The notes: generated by a model not told the origin, from the letters alone. A stretch of DNA of 13,017 nt from Nitrospinota bacterium (GCA_030740135.1 JASLXW010000054.1:1-13017); one strand, 5' to 3'. Shown: positions 1 through 7,774, counted from the first letter of the stretch. A program made the numbers and translations.

Positions 1-2555
1 GGCTGTCCGTCGTCCAGGTAAGAGATGTCCTGGATGTTCGTGGCCGCGTGGAAGAATTCAGATTCCGCTTCGAAGACCTCCCAACCGGAGCGGGATCGCC
101 GCCCATCGAACTTCCGGACCATCAGACGGATTTTCTTTGCGGGATGGATGTTGTTCTCGCCTTTGATGTTCAAGATCCGGGTGATGGCCTGGATGAACTC
201 CTCCATCCCCTCCTCGGCCTTGTCGTCGAGGAAGCGCTCGTCTCGGGAAGGAAACGCCGCCAACATCAGGAGGTCCGGGTCGTCCGCATGGCGCGGAAGC
301 TGGGACCAGATCTCCTCGGTGATGAACGGCATGATCGGGTGGAGAAGCCGCACCACCGAATCCAGTACCTCGATGAGCAGGGCCCGGACAAAACGCCTTT
401 CCTCCTCCGACCCGGCGGCCAGACGGGGTTTCGTCTCCTCCAGATACCAGTCGCAAAATTGGTGCCAGACAAATTGGTAGAGGGCGTGGGCGGCGTCGTT
501 GAACTTGTACGCCGAAAGGGATTCCCGGACGGCGCCCACAGTATGGTGCAGGGCGCTCAGGATCCACCGGTCGGCGGGTTTGATGAAGTCCGCCCGATTC
601 CTGACGGCCTCCAGCGCCGCCCGTCTCGATTCCGCTCCGCCGCTGTTTCGGTCGGCCTCCAGCGTGCTCAGACAGTACCGGGCCGCGTTCCACAGTTTGT
701 TGCAAAAGTTTCGGTATCCTTCGATCCGGCCTTGTTGAAAGCGGATCTCCCGGCCCTGCGCGGCGAGCGCCGCCAGCGTAAAGCGAAAGGCGTCGGTTCC
801 GTACTGGTCGATGATGTCCAGGGGATCGACGACGTTTTTGAGGGACTTGCTCATTTTCCGGCCCTGTTCGTCCCGGACGAGCGCGTGAATATAGACGTCG
901 CGGAACGGGATGTCCCCCATGAGCTTCAACCCCATCATGATCATCCGCGCCACCCAGAAGAACAGGATGTCGAACGCGGTGACCAGCGTGGTGGTCGGAT
1001 AAAAGGTGCTCAGGGACGGGGTGGCGTCCGGCCAACCCAGCGTCGAGAAGGGCCACAGCGCGGAGCTGAACCACGTGTCCAGGACGTCGGATTCCCGAAT
1101 GAGGTCTTCCGACCCGCATTCCGGGCAGCCTTTGGGCTCTTTACGGGAAACGATGGGGACGGCGTCGGGAAGAAAGACAAACTCGCGCCCCCGGCCGTCC
1201 TGAGACGGGCCGCCTTCGCTTTCCGAGGCGGCCGCAGCGGCGCATTTCCCTTCGTTGCACTTCAGGCAGTACCAGGCGGGGATCTGATGGCCCCACCAGA
1301 TCTGGCGGGAGATGCACCAGTCCCGGATGTTGCGCATCCATTCAAAGTACGTCTTCGACCACCCCTCCGGGATGATCCGAATGCGTCCCTCCTCCACGGC
1401 CTGAATGGCGGGCCCGGCCAGGGGGCCGGTTCGCACGAACCACTGGGGCGTCAGGAAAGGCTCGATGACGGTGTTGCACCGGTAGCAGTGACCCACCGCG
1501 TGTGGATGCGTTTCCTCCCCCTCGAAAACGTCCATGTCCTCCAGTATTTGGAGCATTCGGCTTCGGGCCTCTTCGGTGGTGAGACCGATGAGTTCGGACA
1601 CCCGGTCCCAATCGGAGATTCGCCCCTCCTCCCCGGACAGGTCTTCGCTGATGCGTGCGTCCGCCGTAAAGGCCCGGATACGGGGCAGGCCGCGCCGTTC
1701 GCCGATTTCGAAATCGTTGGGGTCGTGAGCGGGGGTCACCTTCAGGGCGCCCGTTCCGAATTCCCGTGACACGTAAGGGTCTTCGATGACGGGGATCCTC
1801 CGTCCCACACCCGGGACGATCAGATGCCGGCCCGCCCAGGATCGGTGTCTTTCGTCCTCGGGATGGATAGCGACGGCCGCGTCCCCCAGCATGGTTTCGG
1901 GCCGGGTGGTCGCGATGACGAGACCCCGTCCCGGATCGTCCGCCGCCGGATACCGAATGCGCCACAGCCGTCCGTCCACCTCCTCATGCTCGACCTCAAC
2001 GTCGGACAGGGCCGTCTCGCATCGCGGACACCAGTTCACCAGCCGCTCGTCCCGGTAGATCAGTCCCTCGTCGTACAGGGAGACGAAGGCCTCCCGGACG
2101 GCGCGCGACAGGCCCTCGTCCAGCGTGAAGCGTTCCCGGTCCCAATCGCATGAGGAGCCCAGTCGCCGAAGCTGGTGCAGGATGCGTCCGCCGTATTCCT
2201 CGCGCCATTTCCAGACCCGTTCGATGAACGCCTCGCGGCCGAGTTGGGCGCGGCCGATCCCCTCTTCCGACAGGGCGCGCTCGACGACGTTTTGCGTGGC
2301 GATTCCGGCGTGGTCGGTCCCGGGGATCCAGGCCGTGTTGCACCCGTCCATCCGCTTCCACCGGGTGAGGATGTCCTGGAGGGTGTTGTTCAGCGCGTGG
2401 CCCATGTGCAAAGAGCCGGTGACATTGGGCGGGGGGATGACGATGGAGAAAGCGGGACGCTCGGAGAGGTCTTTCCCCCGGAAGGCGCCGCTTTCCAGCC
2501 ACCGCTCCAGCCAACGGGCTTCGGCGGCGTGCGGTTCATACCGCTTCGACAGCAT
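1..2555 (-). CDS. valS: Valyl-tRNA synthetase (3' end beyond window)
   Basis: Class I aminoacyl-tRNA synthetase that charges tRNA-Val in the cytoplasm and edits mischarged threonine. The frame is open from the ATG at 2555 to the window edge, giving 851 visible codons. The ATP-site signature PPPNVTGSLHMGH is at residues 41-53 and KMSKS is at 567-571. The editing-domain motif ATTRPETMLGD, the DVLDTWFSS block and the anticodon-binding domain (for example HPIMPFITEEIW) follow the family order. A zinc ribbon is visible as C430/C433 and C477/C480, with a long Ala/Gly/charged stretch between the pairs. Bacterial ValRS usually has about 880-950 residues, so what is missing is probably only the C-terminal coiled-coil arm. 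The gene starts 6 bases after the response regulator stop and has no well-spaced ribosome binding site of its own (an AGAGG lies about 14 bases upstream), so translation may be coupled. Identity is certain; the start is probable. Confidence 0.97.
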   Translation of the reverse strand, partial: MLSKRYEPHAAEARWLERWLESGAFRGKDLSERPAFSIVIPPPNVTGSLHMGHALNNTLQDILTRWKRMDGCNTAWIPGTDHAGIATQNVVERALSEEGIGRAQLGREAFIERVWKWREEYGGRILHQLRRLGSSCDWDRERFTLDEGLSRAVREAFVSLYDEGLIYRDERLVNWCPRCETALSDVEVEHEEVDGRLWRIRYPAADDPGRGLVIATTRPETMLGDAAVAIHPEDERHRSWAGRHLIVPGVGRRIPVIEDPYVSREFGTGALKVTPAHDPNDFEIGERRGLPRIRAFTADARISEDLSGEEGRISDWDRVSELIGLTTEEARSRMLQILEDMDVFEGEETHPHAVGHCYRCNTVIEPFLTPQWFVRTGPLAGPAIQAVEEGRIRIIPEGWSKTYFEWMRNIRDWCISRQIWWGHQIPAWYCLKCNEGKCAAAAASESEGGPSQDGRGREFVFLPDAVPIVSRKEPKGCPECGSEDLIRESDVLDTWFSSALWPFSTLGWPDATPSLSTFYPTTTLVTAFDILFFWVARMIMMGLKLMGDIPFRDVYIHALVRDEQGRKMSKSLKNVVDPLDIIDQYGTDAFRFTLAALAAQGREIRFQQGRIEGYRNFCNKLWNAARYCLSTLEADRNSGGAESRRAALEAVRNRADFIKPADRWILSALHHTVGAVRESLSAYKFNDAAHALYQFVWHQFCDWYLEETKPRLAAGSEEERRFVRALLIEVLDSVVRLLHPIMPFITEEIWSQLPRHADDPDLLMLAAFPSRDERFLDDKAEEGMEEFIQAITRILNIKGENNIHPAKKIRLMVRKFDGRRSRSGWEVFEAESEFFHAATNIQDISYLDDGQ

Positions 2556-2561
2556 CGGGGA

Positions 2562-3401
2562 TCAGTGTTCCTCTTTGAGGCGTTGGATTTCGCGTTCGAT
2601 CCAGATCTCCGCCAACTCCGGAACGACCTCTCGGGCGACCTGTTCGACCAGCCCGGCCAGTTGGGGCGTGATGTCCTTCAGGGTGTCCCGGATGGCGTCC
2701 GCGATGAGCCCGCGAAGCTCCTCCCCATTCAGGCCATCGAGCGCACCGGACAGGGATTGTCGAACGGCGGTTTCGATGGCCGGCCGCAAGTCATCCGGCT
2801 CCGCGACCGTCTCGGGGGCGCTCAATGGGTCCGGAGGCGGTTGCGACGCCTCCGGCGGGAGGTCCGGGGGCTCTTCCGCCCGCGAGGAGGACGTAGAGGC
2901 CTCGGGGGGCGGCATGGCCGATTCGAGGTCGAAATCCGCCAGGTTCAGTGGTTTCTCTTCCCCCGCCGGGATGGCCGGTTCCTCGGCCTTTATCGGGTCT
3001 TCTTGCGGCGCCTCATCTTCGGGATCCGCCGGCCCGAGGTCCAGGTGGATCAGGGCGGCCACAGCTCTCAACAGCTCGTTCGAGTGGAAGGGTTTGGAGA
3101 CCATGGCGTCCGGCGCCACGTCCAACGGACGGGACGTTTCATCGTCGTCCCCGGTGAGCAGGGCGACGCGAATCGCTTCGTTTCCGGGGATTTCCTTGAG
3201 TCGGCGGCAGAGTTCCCACCCGCCGACCTCGGCTTTGTCGGCGTCGGCGATTACGACATCGGCCCGCTCCTCCTCCAGGGCGGCCAGGGCCTCATCGAGG
3301 TTGGACGCCGTTCGGAGGGTGAGGTCGGTCGTCTCGAAGGTCAGGGCGACGACTTCCCGAATGGCAACACTGTCATCAACGAGTAGAAGACTCTTCGCCA
3401 T
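2562..3401 (-). CDS. Response regulator with acidic/Pro-rich linker and helical C-terminal tail
   Basis: A 279-residue protein. Residues 1-121 form a CheY-like receiver domain with the full phosphorylation set: acidic pair D9/D10, phospho-acceptor D53 (ten residues before the Glu of the GGWEL block), T83 and K103 in SKPF. The usual Met-Pro after the acceptor is replaced by ADKA. Residues 122-205 are acidic and proline-rich and probably disordered. Residues 206-279 are predicted amphipathic helices ending in VVPELAEIWIEREIQRLKEE. There is no DNA-binding or enzymatic output domain, so the output is probably protein-protein contact. The ATG at 3401 is chosen because GAGG at 3409-3412 lies 7 bases upstream and the receiver starts right after it; a longer in-frame start at 3464 would add a basic leader unlike any receiver domain. 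The gene begins inside the last 26 bases of the DUF502 gene and stops 6 bases before valS. No cognate histidine kinase is in the window. Confidence 0.85.
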   Translation of the reverse strand: MAKSLLLVDDSVAIREVVALTFETTDLTLRTASNLDEALAALEEERADVVIADADKAEVGGWELCRRLKEIPGNEAIRVALLTGDDDETSRPLDVAPDAMVSKPFHSNELLRAVAALIHLDLGPADPEDEAPQEDPIKAEEPAIPAGEEKPLNLADFDLESAMPPPEASTSSSRAEEPPDLPPEASQPPPDPLSAPETVAEPDDLRPAIETAVRQSLSGALDGLNGEELRGLIADAIRDTLKDITPQLAGLVEQVAREVVPELAEIWIEREIQRLKEEH

Positions 3402-4116
3402 CCGTAGTCCTCGTTTCCGGCTTTGTGGGTATCGGAGGGAGGACCGGCTCTGAAGTCCCTCCATTGGAAATCACAGGTTCGGCGGCCCCGGGTTTTCCGG
3501 CATAGGCCGGCACGACAAATCCCCCGGACACCACGTACTTGATGCCCTCTTCGATGCTCATGTCGAGGGGAATCACCTCATCCCTGGGGAGAAAAATGAG
3601 AAACCCCGAAGTCGGATTCGGCGTCGTGGGGACGAAGATGTTGAGGATGTCGCGCCGGGTGGCGGCCTGCACCTCCCCCTTCGCCTCGGACGTGACAAAG
3701 GCCAGGCAATGCATCCCCCGCCGGGGATACTCGATCAGGACCACGCGCCCGAAGCCGTTATCCTGTTGAAGCGCCACGGTCTCCAGGAGCTGCTTGGAAG
3801 CCATGTAGACCGTGCGGACAATCGGGACCTTTCCCAACACCCGGTCGGTCAGATTGACGACCTGGCGCCCGAACAGGTTTTTCGCGAACAGGCCGAAAAC
3901 ATAAATGCCCAGGATCATGATGATGATCCCCAATCCGGGGATCTCGCTGACCTGATAGCCCAGGAGACTGAAGAACCGGGGGACCTGCGGCCCCAGCACC
4001 CCGTCCAGGCGTCTCACCAGAAACTGGAGGAGCATGAAGGTGACCCAGATCGGGATGATCACCAGAAGCCCGGCGACGATGACCGTTCGAAAATGATGTC
4101 TGAGGCGCCTTAGCAT
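3376..4116 (-). CDS. DUF502 family inner-membrane protein
   Basis: A 246-residue protein of the DUF502 family, of unknown molecular function. Two transmembrane segments are visible, at about residues 10-33 and 60-82, separated by a short loop. A soluble region follows that carries the family's most recognisable blocks: KVPIVRTVYMASKQL near 96-110, FVPTTPNPTSGFLIFLP at 161-177 and DMSIEEGIKYVVSGG at 185-199. The last 40 residues are a Pro/Thr/Glu-rich tail that is probably disordered. No strong ribosome binding site precedes the ATG at 4116, but the family N-terminus (a basic stretch followed at once by the first membrane helix) fits this start. It is the first gene after the AT-rich gap and probably leads a unit with the response regulator and valS. 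Family assignment is firm; no function is assigned. Confidence 0.9.
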   Translation of the reverse strand: MLRRLRHHFRTVIVAGLLVIIPIWVTFMLLQFLVRRLDGVLGPQVPRFFSLLGYQVSEIPGLGIIIMILGIYVFGLFAKNLFGRQVVNLTDRVLGKVPIVRTVYMASKQLLETVALQQDNGFGRVVLIEYPRRGMHCLAFVTSEAKGEVQAATRRDILNIFVPTTPNPTSGFLIFLPRDEVIPLDMSIEEGIKYVVSGGFVVPAYAGKPGAAEPVISNGGTSEPVLPPIPTKPETRTTDGEESSTR

Positions 4117-4340
4117 CGAAGGGCGCTTCGGTCAAAATGGCGGAAAAATCGCATGGAAGGAGACACCCTGCGTAAATTCGGGTTGATTATGCTTCCGATG
4201 CAACACATTGAAATTCCAACTCAATTGTTGGTTCACCTTAAAGTTCGATTCACGCGGCGCATGACGGTTAATTATAATGTAGAACTTTAAATATACACAC
4301 AAAAGATCAAGGTCCAAGTATATTTTCGTGGGGCGCCATT
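4117..4340. promoter_or_regulatory. AT-rich intergenic region before the DUF502-regulator-valS block
   Basis: This 224-base gap lies between the mltG stop and the DUF502 start. About 150 bases of it (roughly 4177-4330) are clearly richer in A+T than the surrounding GC-rich genes. It contains the palindrome ATTATAAT at 4271-4278, which gives a TATAAT box on either strand; on the minus strand this could serve the DUF502 gene with a leader of about 150 bases, but no good -35 sits at 16-18 bases from it. An alternative minus-strand pair, TTGGAC and TATATT with 16 bases between, lies just upstream. A small inverted repeat (CCAAC at 4216-4220, GTTGG at 4227-4231) and a longer one (listed separately) also lie here. 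I see no intrinsic terminator for mltG and no convincing small gene. A promoter role is inferred. Confidence 0.45.
4238..4290. repeat. 9-base inverted repeat flanking a palindromic TATAAT-like box
   Basis: TTAAAGTTC at 4238-4246 is the exact reverse complement of GAACTTTAA at 4282-4290, with 35 bases between the arms. The spacer contains ATTATAAT at 4271-4278. The symmetry could be an operator bracketing a promoter or the arms of an RNA stem. Neither role is shown by the sequence, and chance is a real alternative in AT-rich DNA. Confidence 0.4.
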
Positions 4341-5378
4341 TTACCGGGTTTTCCCGGAGGCGCGGGGGAATCCGGCCGTATCCTTTCGATATCTCCTGAC
4401 CGCCGCCACGTGGTCCTTGAGTGTCCGTGAGAAATCATGGCTTCCGTCGCCTCGCGCCACGAAGTACAAGTAGTCCACCGGGCCCGGATTGAGGGCCGCG
4501 CGCAACGAGGCCAGACCCGGGTTCGCGATCGGGCCGGGGGGGAGTCCCTTGATCCGGTATGTGTTGTAAGGCGAGGCCACTTTCAGCTCCTCCTTCGTCA
4601 GCGGGCCGGCGGTTCGATTCAAGGCATAGAGGACCGTCGGGTCCGCCTGAAGGCGGATCCGCCGGCGGAGCCGGTTGTGAAAAACGGCTGAAATCAATGG
4701 TTTTTCCGCGTCCACCGCGGATTCCCGCTCGATGATCGACGCCAGGGTCACGACCTGGTGGATGGCAAGATTAAGCGCCTCGGCCCGCCGGACCATCGCG
4801 GGCGTGAAACGCTTCCGAAAAGTCCCGGCCATCCGGCCGAGGATCTTCCCCGGCGGGGAATTCCGGGGAAAGAGATAGGTTTCCGGAAACAGATATCCCT
4901 CCGCGCTCTTCGCCTGGATGCCGAACCGCTTCAAGAACGCCGGGTCCGTCGAGACGGCCATGATGGCCTTCGCCGGACTGACGCCCGCCCGTTCCGCGGC
5001 CATCGCGATCTCCCGGACGTTGTACCCCTCGGGAATGGTCAGCGCGTGTTGGACCACCGCGCCGCGGGCGAGGACATCCAGGATTTCCGCCGGGGACATG
5101 GAGGCGCTGAGACGGTATTCCCCCGCCTGGAGGCCGCGGGTCCGGTTTCGAAGCCAAGCGAGCACCGTGAACAGATGTCTCGCTTGAATGAAGCCCCTCG
5201 CTTCCAGCTTGGCGGAGATGCCGCGAAGGCTGGTCCCCCGGCGGAATTCCACGATCCGGGTCTCGGAATTCGGGCGAAAAGGAACGTGGAACCTCAGGTT
5301 GAGCCACAGGGCCCAGAATCCGGCCAATACCACGAGGCCGACGGTTCCCCAGAGGGCGAATTTGAGGCGTCGGCTCAT
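4341..5378 (-). CDS. mltG: Endolytic murein transglycosylase MltG
   Basis: Inner-membrane lytic transglycosylase (YceG family) that cuts nascent glycan strands in the periplasm and is thought to set glycan chain length. The protein has 345 residues, normal for the family. A single membrane anchor is at about residues 8-27, a LysM-like segment follows at roughly 40-105, and the catalytic domain fills the rest. Family blocks seen: LTIPEGYN (113-120), SAEGYLFPETYLFP (158-171), LASIIERES (212-220) with E217 as the likely catalytic glutamate, LQADPTVLYAL (243-253), and SPYNTYRIKGLPPGPIANPG (269-288). The ATG overlaps the ruvX stop by 4 bases, so translation is probably coupled to ruvX, and the ruvX-mltG pairing is common in bacteria. 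Nothing is missing or disrupted. Confidence 0.96.
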   Translation of the reverse strand: MSRRLKFALWGTVGLVVLAGFWALWLNLRFHVPFRPNSETRIVEFRRGTSLRGISAKLEARGFIQARHLFTVLAWLRNRTRGLQAGEYRLSASMSPAEILDVLARGAVVQHALTIPEGYNVREIAMAAERAGVSPAKAIMAVSTDPAFLKRFGIQAKSAEGYLFPETYLFPRNSPPGKILGRMAGTFRKRFTPAMVRRAEALNLAIHQVVTLASIIERESAVDAEKPLISAVFHNRLRRRIRLQADPTVLYALNRTAGPLTKEELKVASPYNTYRIKGLPPGPIANPGLASLRAALNPGPVDYLYFVARGDGSHDFSRTLKDHVAAVRRYRKDTAGFPRASGKTR

Positions 5379-5812
5379 GGGCGGTTGATGGTATCGAGAT
5401 AGCTTTGAAGGATCAGAATGGAGGCCGCGCTGTCGACCGCCGCGCGGCGCTTCTTTCGGCTTCGGCCGGCCTCGATCAGGCTCCTTTCCGAAGCGGCGGT
5501 GGTCAGGCGCTCGTCCCAGGTGCGGACGGGGAGTCGGGTCTTTTCCCGAAGGGCTTGCGCGAAGCTTTCCGCGCGGCGGGCCTCGGGTCCGGCGCGCCCG
5601 CTCATTCGCAACGGGAGGCCGACGACGAGGGCCTGGGCGCCCCGCTCGGCGGCGATTCGGCCGATGGCCGCGACGTCGGTCTCCCAGCCCTCCGCCTTCA
5701 GCGTCGGCATCGGTTGGGCGGTCAACCCCAATGGGTCGCTCAGCGCGAGCCCGATCCGCTTCGTCCCCAGGTCCACCGCCAGGATTCGCCCGACCTCTTC
5801 CGTCGCGGCCAA
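5375..5812 (-). CDS. ruvX: Putative pre-16S rRNA nuclease / Holliday junction resolvase-like protein YqgF
   Basis: A 145-residue RNase H-fold nuclease of the RuvX/YqgF family, implicated in processing the 5' end of 16S rRNA and originally annotated as a Holliday junction resolvase. Expected active-site acids are present: D14 in AVDLGTKRIG, the DER block at 100-102 (TWDERLTT), and D127 in AAVDSAA; the VVGLPLRMSG loop is at 63-72. The start is a TTG at 5812. An in-frame TAA, the stop of the upstream OEP gene, lies just upstream and leaves no ATG or GTG before the domain, and a GAGG sits about 10 bases before this TTG. The gene follows the OEP gene after 18 bases and overlaps mltG by 4, so the three are probably co-transcribed. 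Confidence 0.94.
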   Translation of the reverse strand: MAATEEVGRILAVDLGTKRIGLALSDPLGLTAQPMPTLKAEGWETDVAAIGRIAAERGAQALVVGLPLRMSGRAGPEARRAESFAQALREKTRLPVRTWDERLTTAASERSLIEAGRSRKKRRAAVDSAASILILQSYLDTINRP

Positions 5813-5830
5813 GATTCGTTGACCTCGCCG

Positions 5831-7600
5831 TTAGCGTCCTTTGCCGACGCTTTCCAGCCGGACCCGATAATGGGCCAAGGTCTGGCCCGTGAACCGCCGG
5901 AAAGTGACCAGGGCCTTGATCTGGTCAATGATGGCCCGGGTCTCGGTGCTCCGCGCGGTGGCCAGGTCCTCCTGGAATTCGAGGACCTTAAAACTGGTCG
6001 ACAGGCCGACGGCGAACTTCTTCTCCTCGGCGTCGAGCTGCCTTTCGGTAAGCGCCCGCGCGGCCCGGGTGGCAGTGACCCGCTTTTGGGCGGTGAGGAT
6101 GCCGCGCACGGCTTCGCGCACCTCCAGGAGGATCTGTTGTTCCAGGTTCTTGAGGGACAGGAGGGCCTGAGCGGTTTCCAGCTTGCGCCGCGTCAGCGTG
6201 CTCTTGGCCGCCCGGTTTCGCAGCGGGAATTCAACCTTGAACCCGACCGCCCACTGGTAGAATTCCCCTCTTCCAAAATCGTCCACCGCTTCGCCGAATT
6301 CGTCGGACAGGCCGTTGAGCGCGATGCTCCCGGTCAGGTCAAGGGTGGGCAGGAGCTGGTTTTTCGCGAACTTCACCTGAATGTTCTTGTTCTCGATGTC
6401 GAGCTTGGCCTGGGCGTAGTCGGGTCTGTCCTTCAGGGCCATCCCATAACTCTTTCGGACGTCGGGAGCCCGGCGGATGACACTGGGCGTGTCCGTGGGC
6501 AGGATTCGGACGTCCCAGGCGCGGAAGTTTTTGGGCAGATTCAGCGCCCGCTTGAGGAGGTCGTCGTTGTCCCGGACTTGCCGTTCCGCTGTGATGACGT
6601 CGGCCTCCCGGGTCGCCACGCTTGCCTCCGCCTGGATGATCTCGATGGGTGCGAGGGTGCCGACCTCGACCTGGATCCTGTTCCGGCGGAGCAAATTTCG
6701 GGCAAGCGCCAGTGACTTCTTCTTCACCTCCAGGTCCTGGATGGCGAAGATGAGCTCCGAGTAAAAGTTTTCGATGTCGGACACCACATTGATCACGCCG
6801 TCTCGAAAGACGCTGGACGAGATGCGCCGGTTGTTCCGGGCCACGCGGATGGCGGTGGTGTTGACCCGGCGGCCGAAGTTCTTGAGGAGGTTCTGGGTCA
6901 CCGAGAGCGAGAAGGTCGGCTCGACGGCCGGATCGAATTGAACAAACCCGGCGTTGTTCCGTCTCCGTTCCAGGCCGGTCGTGATCTCGTAATCGGTTCC
7001 CGTCCGGTAGCGGCGCCGGACGCCCGCGTTGACGGATCGCGAGTCGCTTTCGCTTCTCCGCACGCTGGCCAGCGACGAATTCGATGGTGAAAAGGATTCG
7101 CTGATGGTTCCTCCGCCGAAGCCGACCACATCAAACGCGGCTTCTTCCCGCTTCACGTCCTGTGCGAGGATGCGGGGATTCAATTGCTCGAGCCGGATGC
7201 TGAAGTTGCGGGCCAGTCCGAGCCGGACGCCCGCCGCCAACGACAGTTTCAGGGTTTTTGGCTCGCCGCCCACGCCCGCCTTCGATCCGTCGGGAGCCGC
7301 GCTTTTGGGTCGTTCCGGTTTTTTCCCCGGCGGGGAAGGCGCCTGGGCAAGCGCCGCCGCCGGTTTCAGGTGCGGGAAGGGGAGGAACTTCGCCGGGCGC
7401 GTCTGGCCCGACGCGCTTGCGGCGAGCACGGAAGCCGCGGTCAACGAGGCGGCCAGGCAGGAAAACACCCGGGCCGTCCGCAACGCGATGACGCGGGCCC
7501 GACGCGGGCCGAGCCGGTTCCGGGGGCTCCGCCTGTTTCCGGCGTCTGTCTGAACGCGCCGGGACCCCGGCATCCGCCGGGTGAGGGATTCCGTTATCAT
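5831..7600 (-). CDS. TolC-family outer membrane efflux protein
   Basis: About 589 residues from the chosen ATG. A hydrophobic stretch at about 46-62 followed by ASASG looks like a signal peptide with a cleavage site near residue 64, and a Pro/Lys-rich low-complexity segment covers about 86-116. Two OEP repeats then follow (roughly 117-330 and 355-575), with long alpha-helical stretches and motifs such as TQNLLKNFG, EIIQAEASVATREADV, LKDRPDYAQAKLDIE and LLPTLDLTGS. Such proteins form trimeric channels through the outer membrane and periplasm for type I secretion or efflux. No adaptor or pump gene is in the window, so the substrate is unknown. The start is uncertain: the ATG at 7600 (AAAGG 9 bases upstream) gives a long basic N-region, while ATG 7573 or TTG 7483 would give a more ordinary signal peptide. 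The frame stays open far upstream, but a strong promoter at 7783-7810 rules out much earlier starts. Confidence 0.88.
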   Translation of the reverse strand: MITESLTRRMPGSRRVQTDAGNRRSPRNRLGPRRARVIALRTARVFSCLAASLTAASVLAASASGQTRPAKFLPFPHLKPAAALAQAPSPPGKKPERPKSAAPDGSKAGVGGEPKTLKLSLAAGVRLGLARNFSIRLEQLNPRILAQDVKREEAAFDVVGFGGGTISESFSPSNSSLASVRRSESDSRSVNAGVRRRYRTGTDYEITTGLERRRNNAGFVQFDPAVEPTFSLSVTQNLLKNFGRRVNTTAIRVARNNRRISSSVFRDGVINVVSDIENFYSELIFAIQDLEVKKKSLALARNLLRRNRIQVEVGTLAPIEIIQAEASVATREADVITAERQVRDNDDLLKRALNLPKNFRAWDVRILPTDTPSVIRRAPDVRKSYGMALKDRPDYAQAKLDIENKNIQVKFAKNQLLPTLDLTGSIALNGLSDEFGEAVDDFGRGEFYQWAVGFKVEFPLRNRAAKSTLTRRKLETAQALLSLKNLEQQILLEVREAVRGILTAQKRVTATRAARALTERQLDAEEKKFAVGLSTSFKVLEFQEDLATARSTETRAIIDQIKALVTFRRFTGQTLAHYRVRLESVGKGR

Positions 7601-7745
7601 CTTCCCTGGCCTTTCCCGGTTTCGGGCCGGATGAGGCGGGGGGCGTCCACAAAGCTGAAGGGGTTCGATTCGGGGTCGCGCCCCGGCCGACACGGCGGCC
7701 CGAGCGATGATCCGGATGAATCCCTCCGCCGACCATCCCAAATGG

Positions 7746-7774
7746 TTGAAGGTTGAACGTGTGGATGATATATC
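7746..7774 (+). promoter_or_regulatory. Candidate sigma70-type promoter for ribF
   Basis: TTGAAG (7746-7751), a 17-base spacer and TATATC (7769-7774) match the consensus at four of six positions each. The predicted start is near 7781, about 84 bases before the ribF ATG. It overlaps the stronger opposing promoter at 7783-7810, so the two may compete for RNA polymerase. I see no FMN riboswitch core in the ribF leader. Moderate to low confidence. Confidence 0.4.

Noticed and set aside
48..1769. Long plus-strand open frame of 573 codons
   Set aside because: It lies antisense to valS, whose protein is recognisable throughout. The plus-strand translation has no recognisable domain; GC-rich codons leave few stops on the opposite strand.
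3402..3464. Earlier in-frame start for the response regulator (ATG 3464)
   Set aside because: It would add 21 basic residues before the receiver fold and overlap the DUF502 gene more; the ATG at 3401 has a well-spaced GAGG.
4241..4252. tRNA T-loop-like string (GTTCGATTC)
   Set aside because: The flanking bases do not form the 5-base T-stem, and no acceptor, D or anticodon arms can be built around it.
4132..4317. 61-codon minus-strand frame in the AT-rich gap
   Set aside because: It has a TTG start with no ribosome binding site and no recognisable protein features, and it looks like a by-product of AT-rich non-coding DNA.
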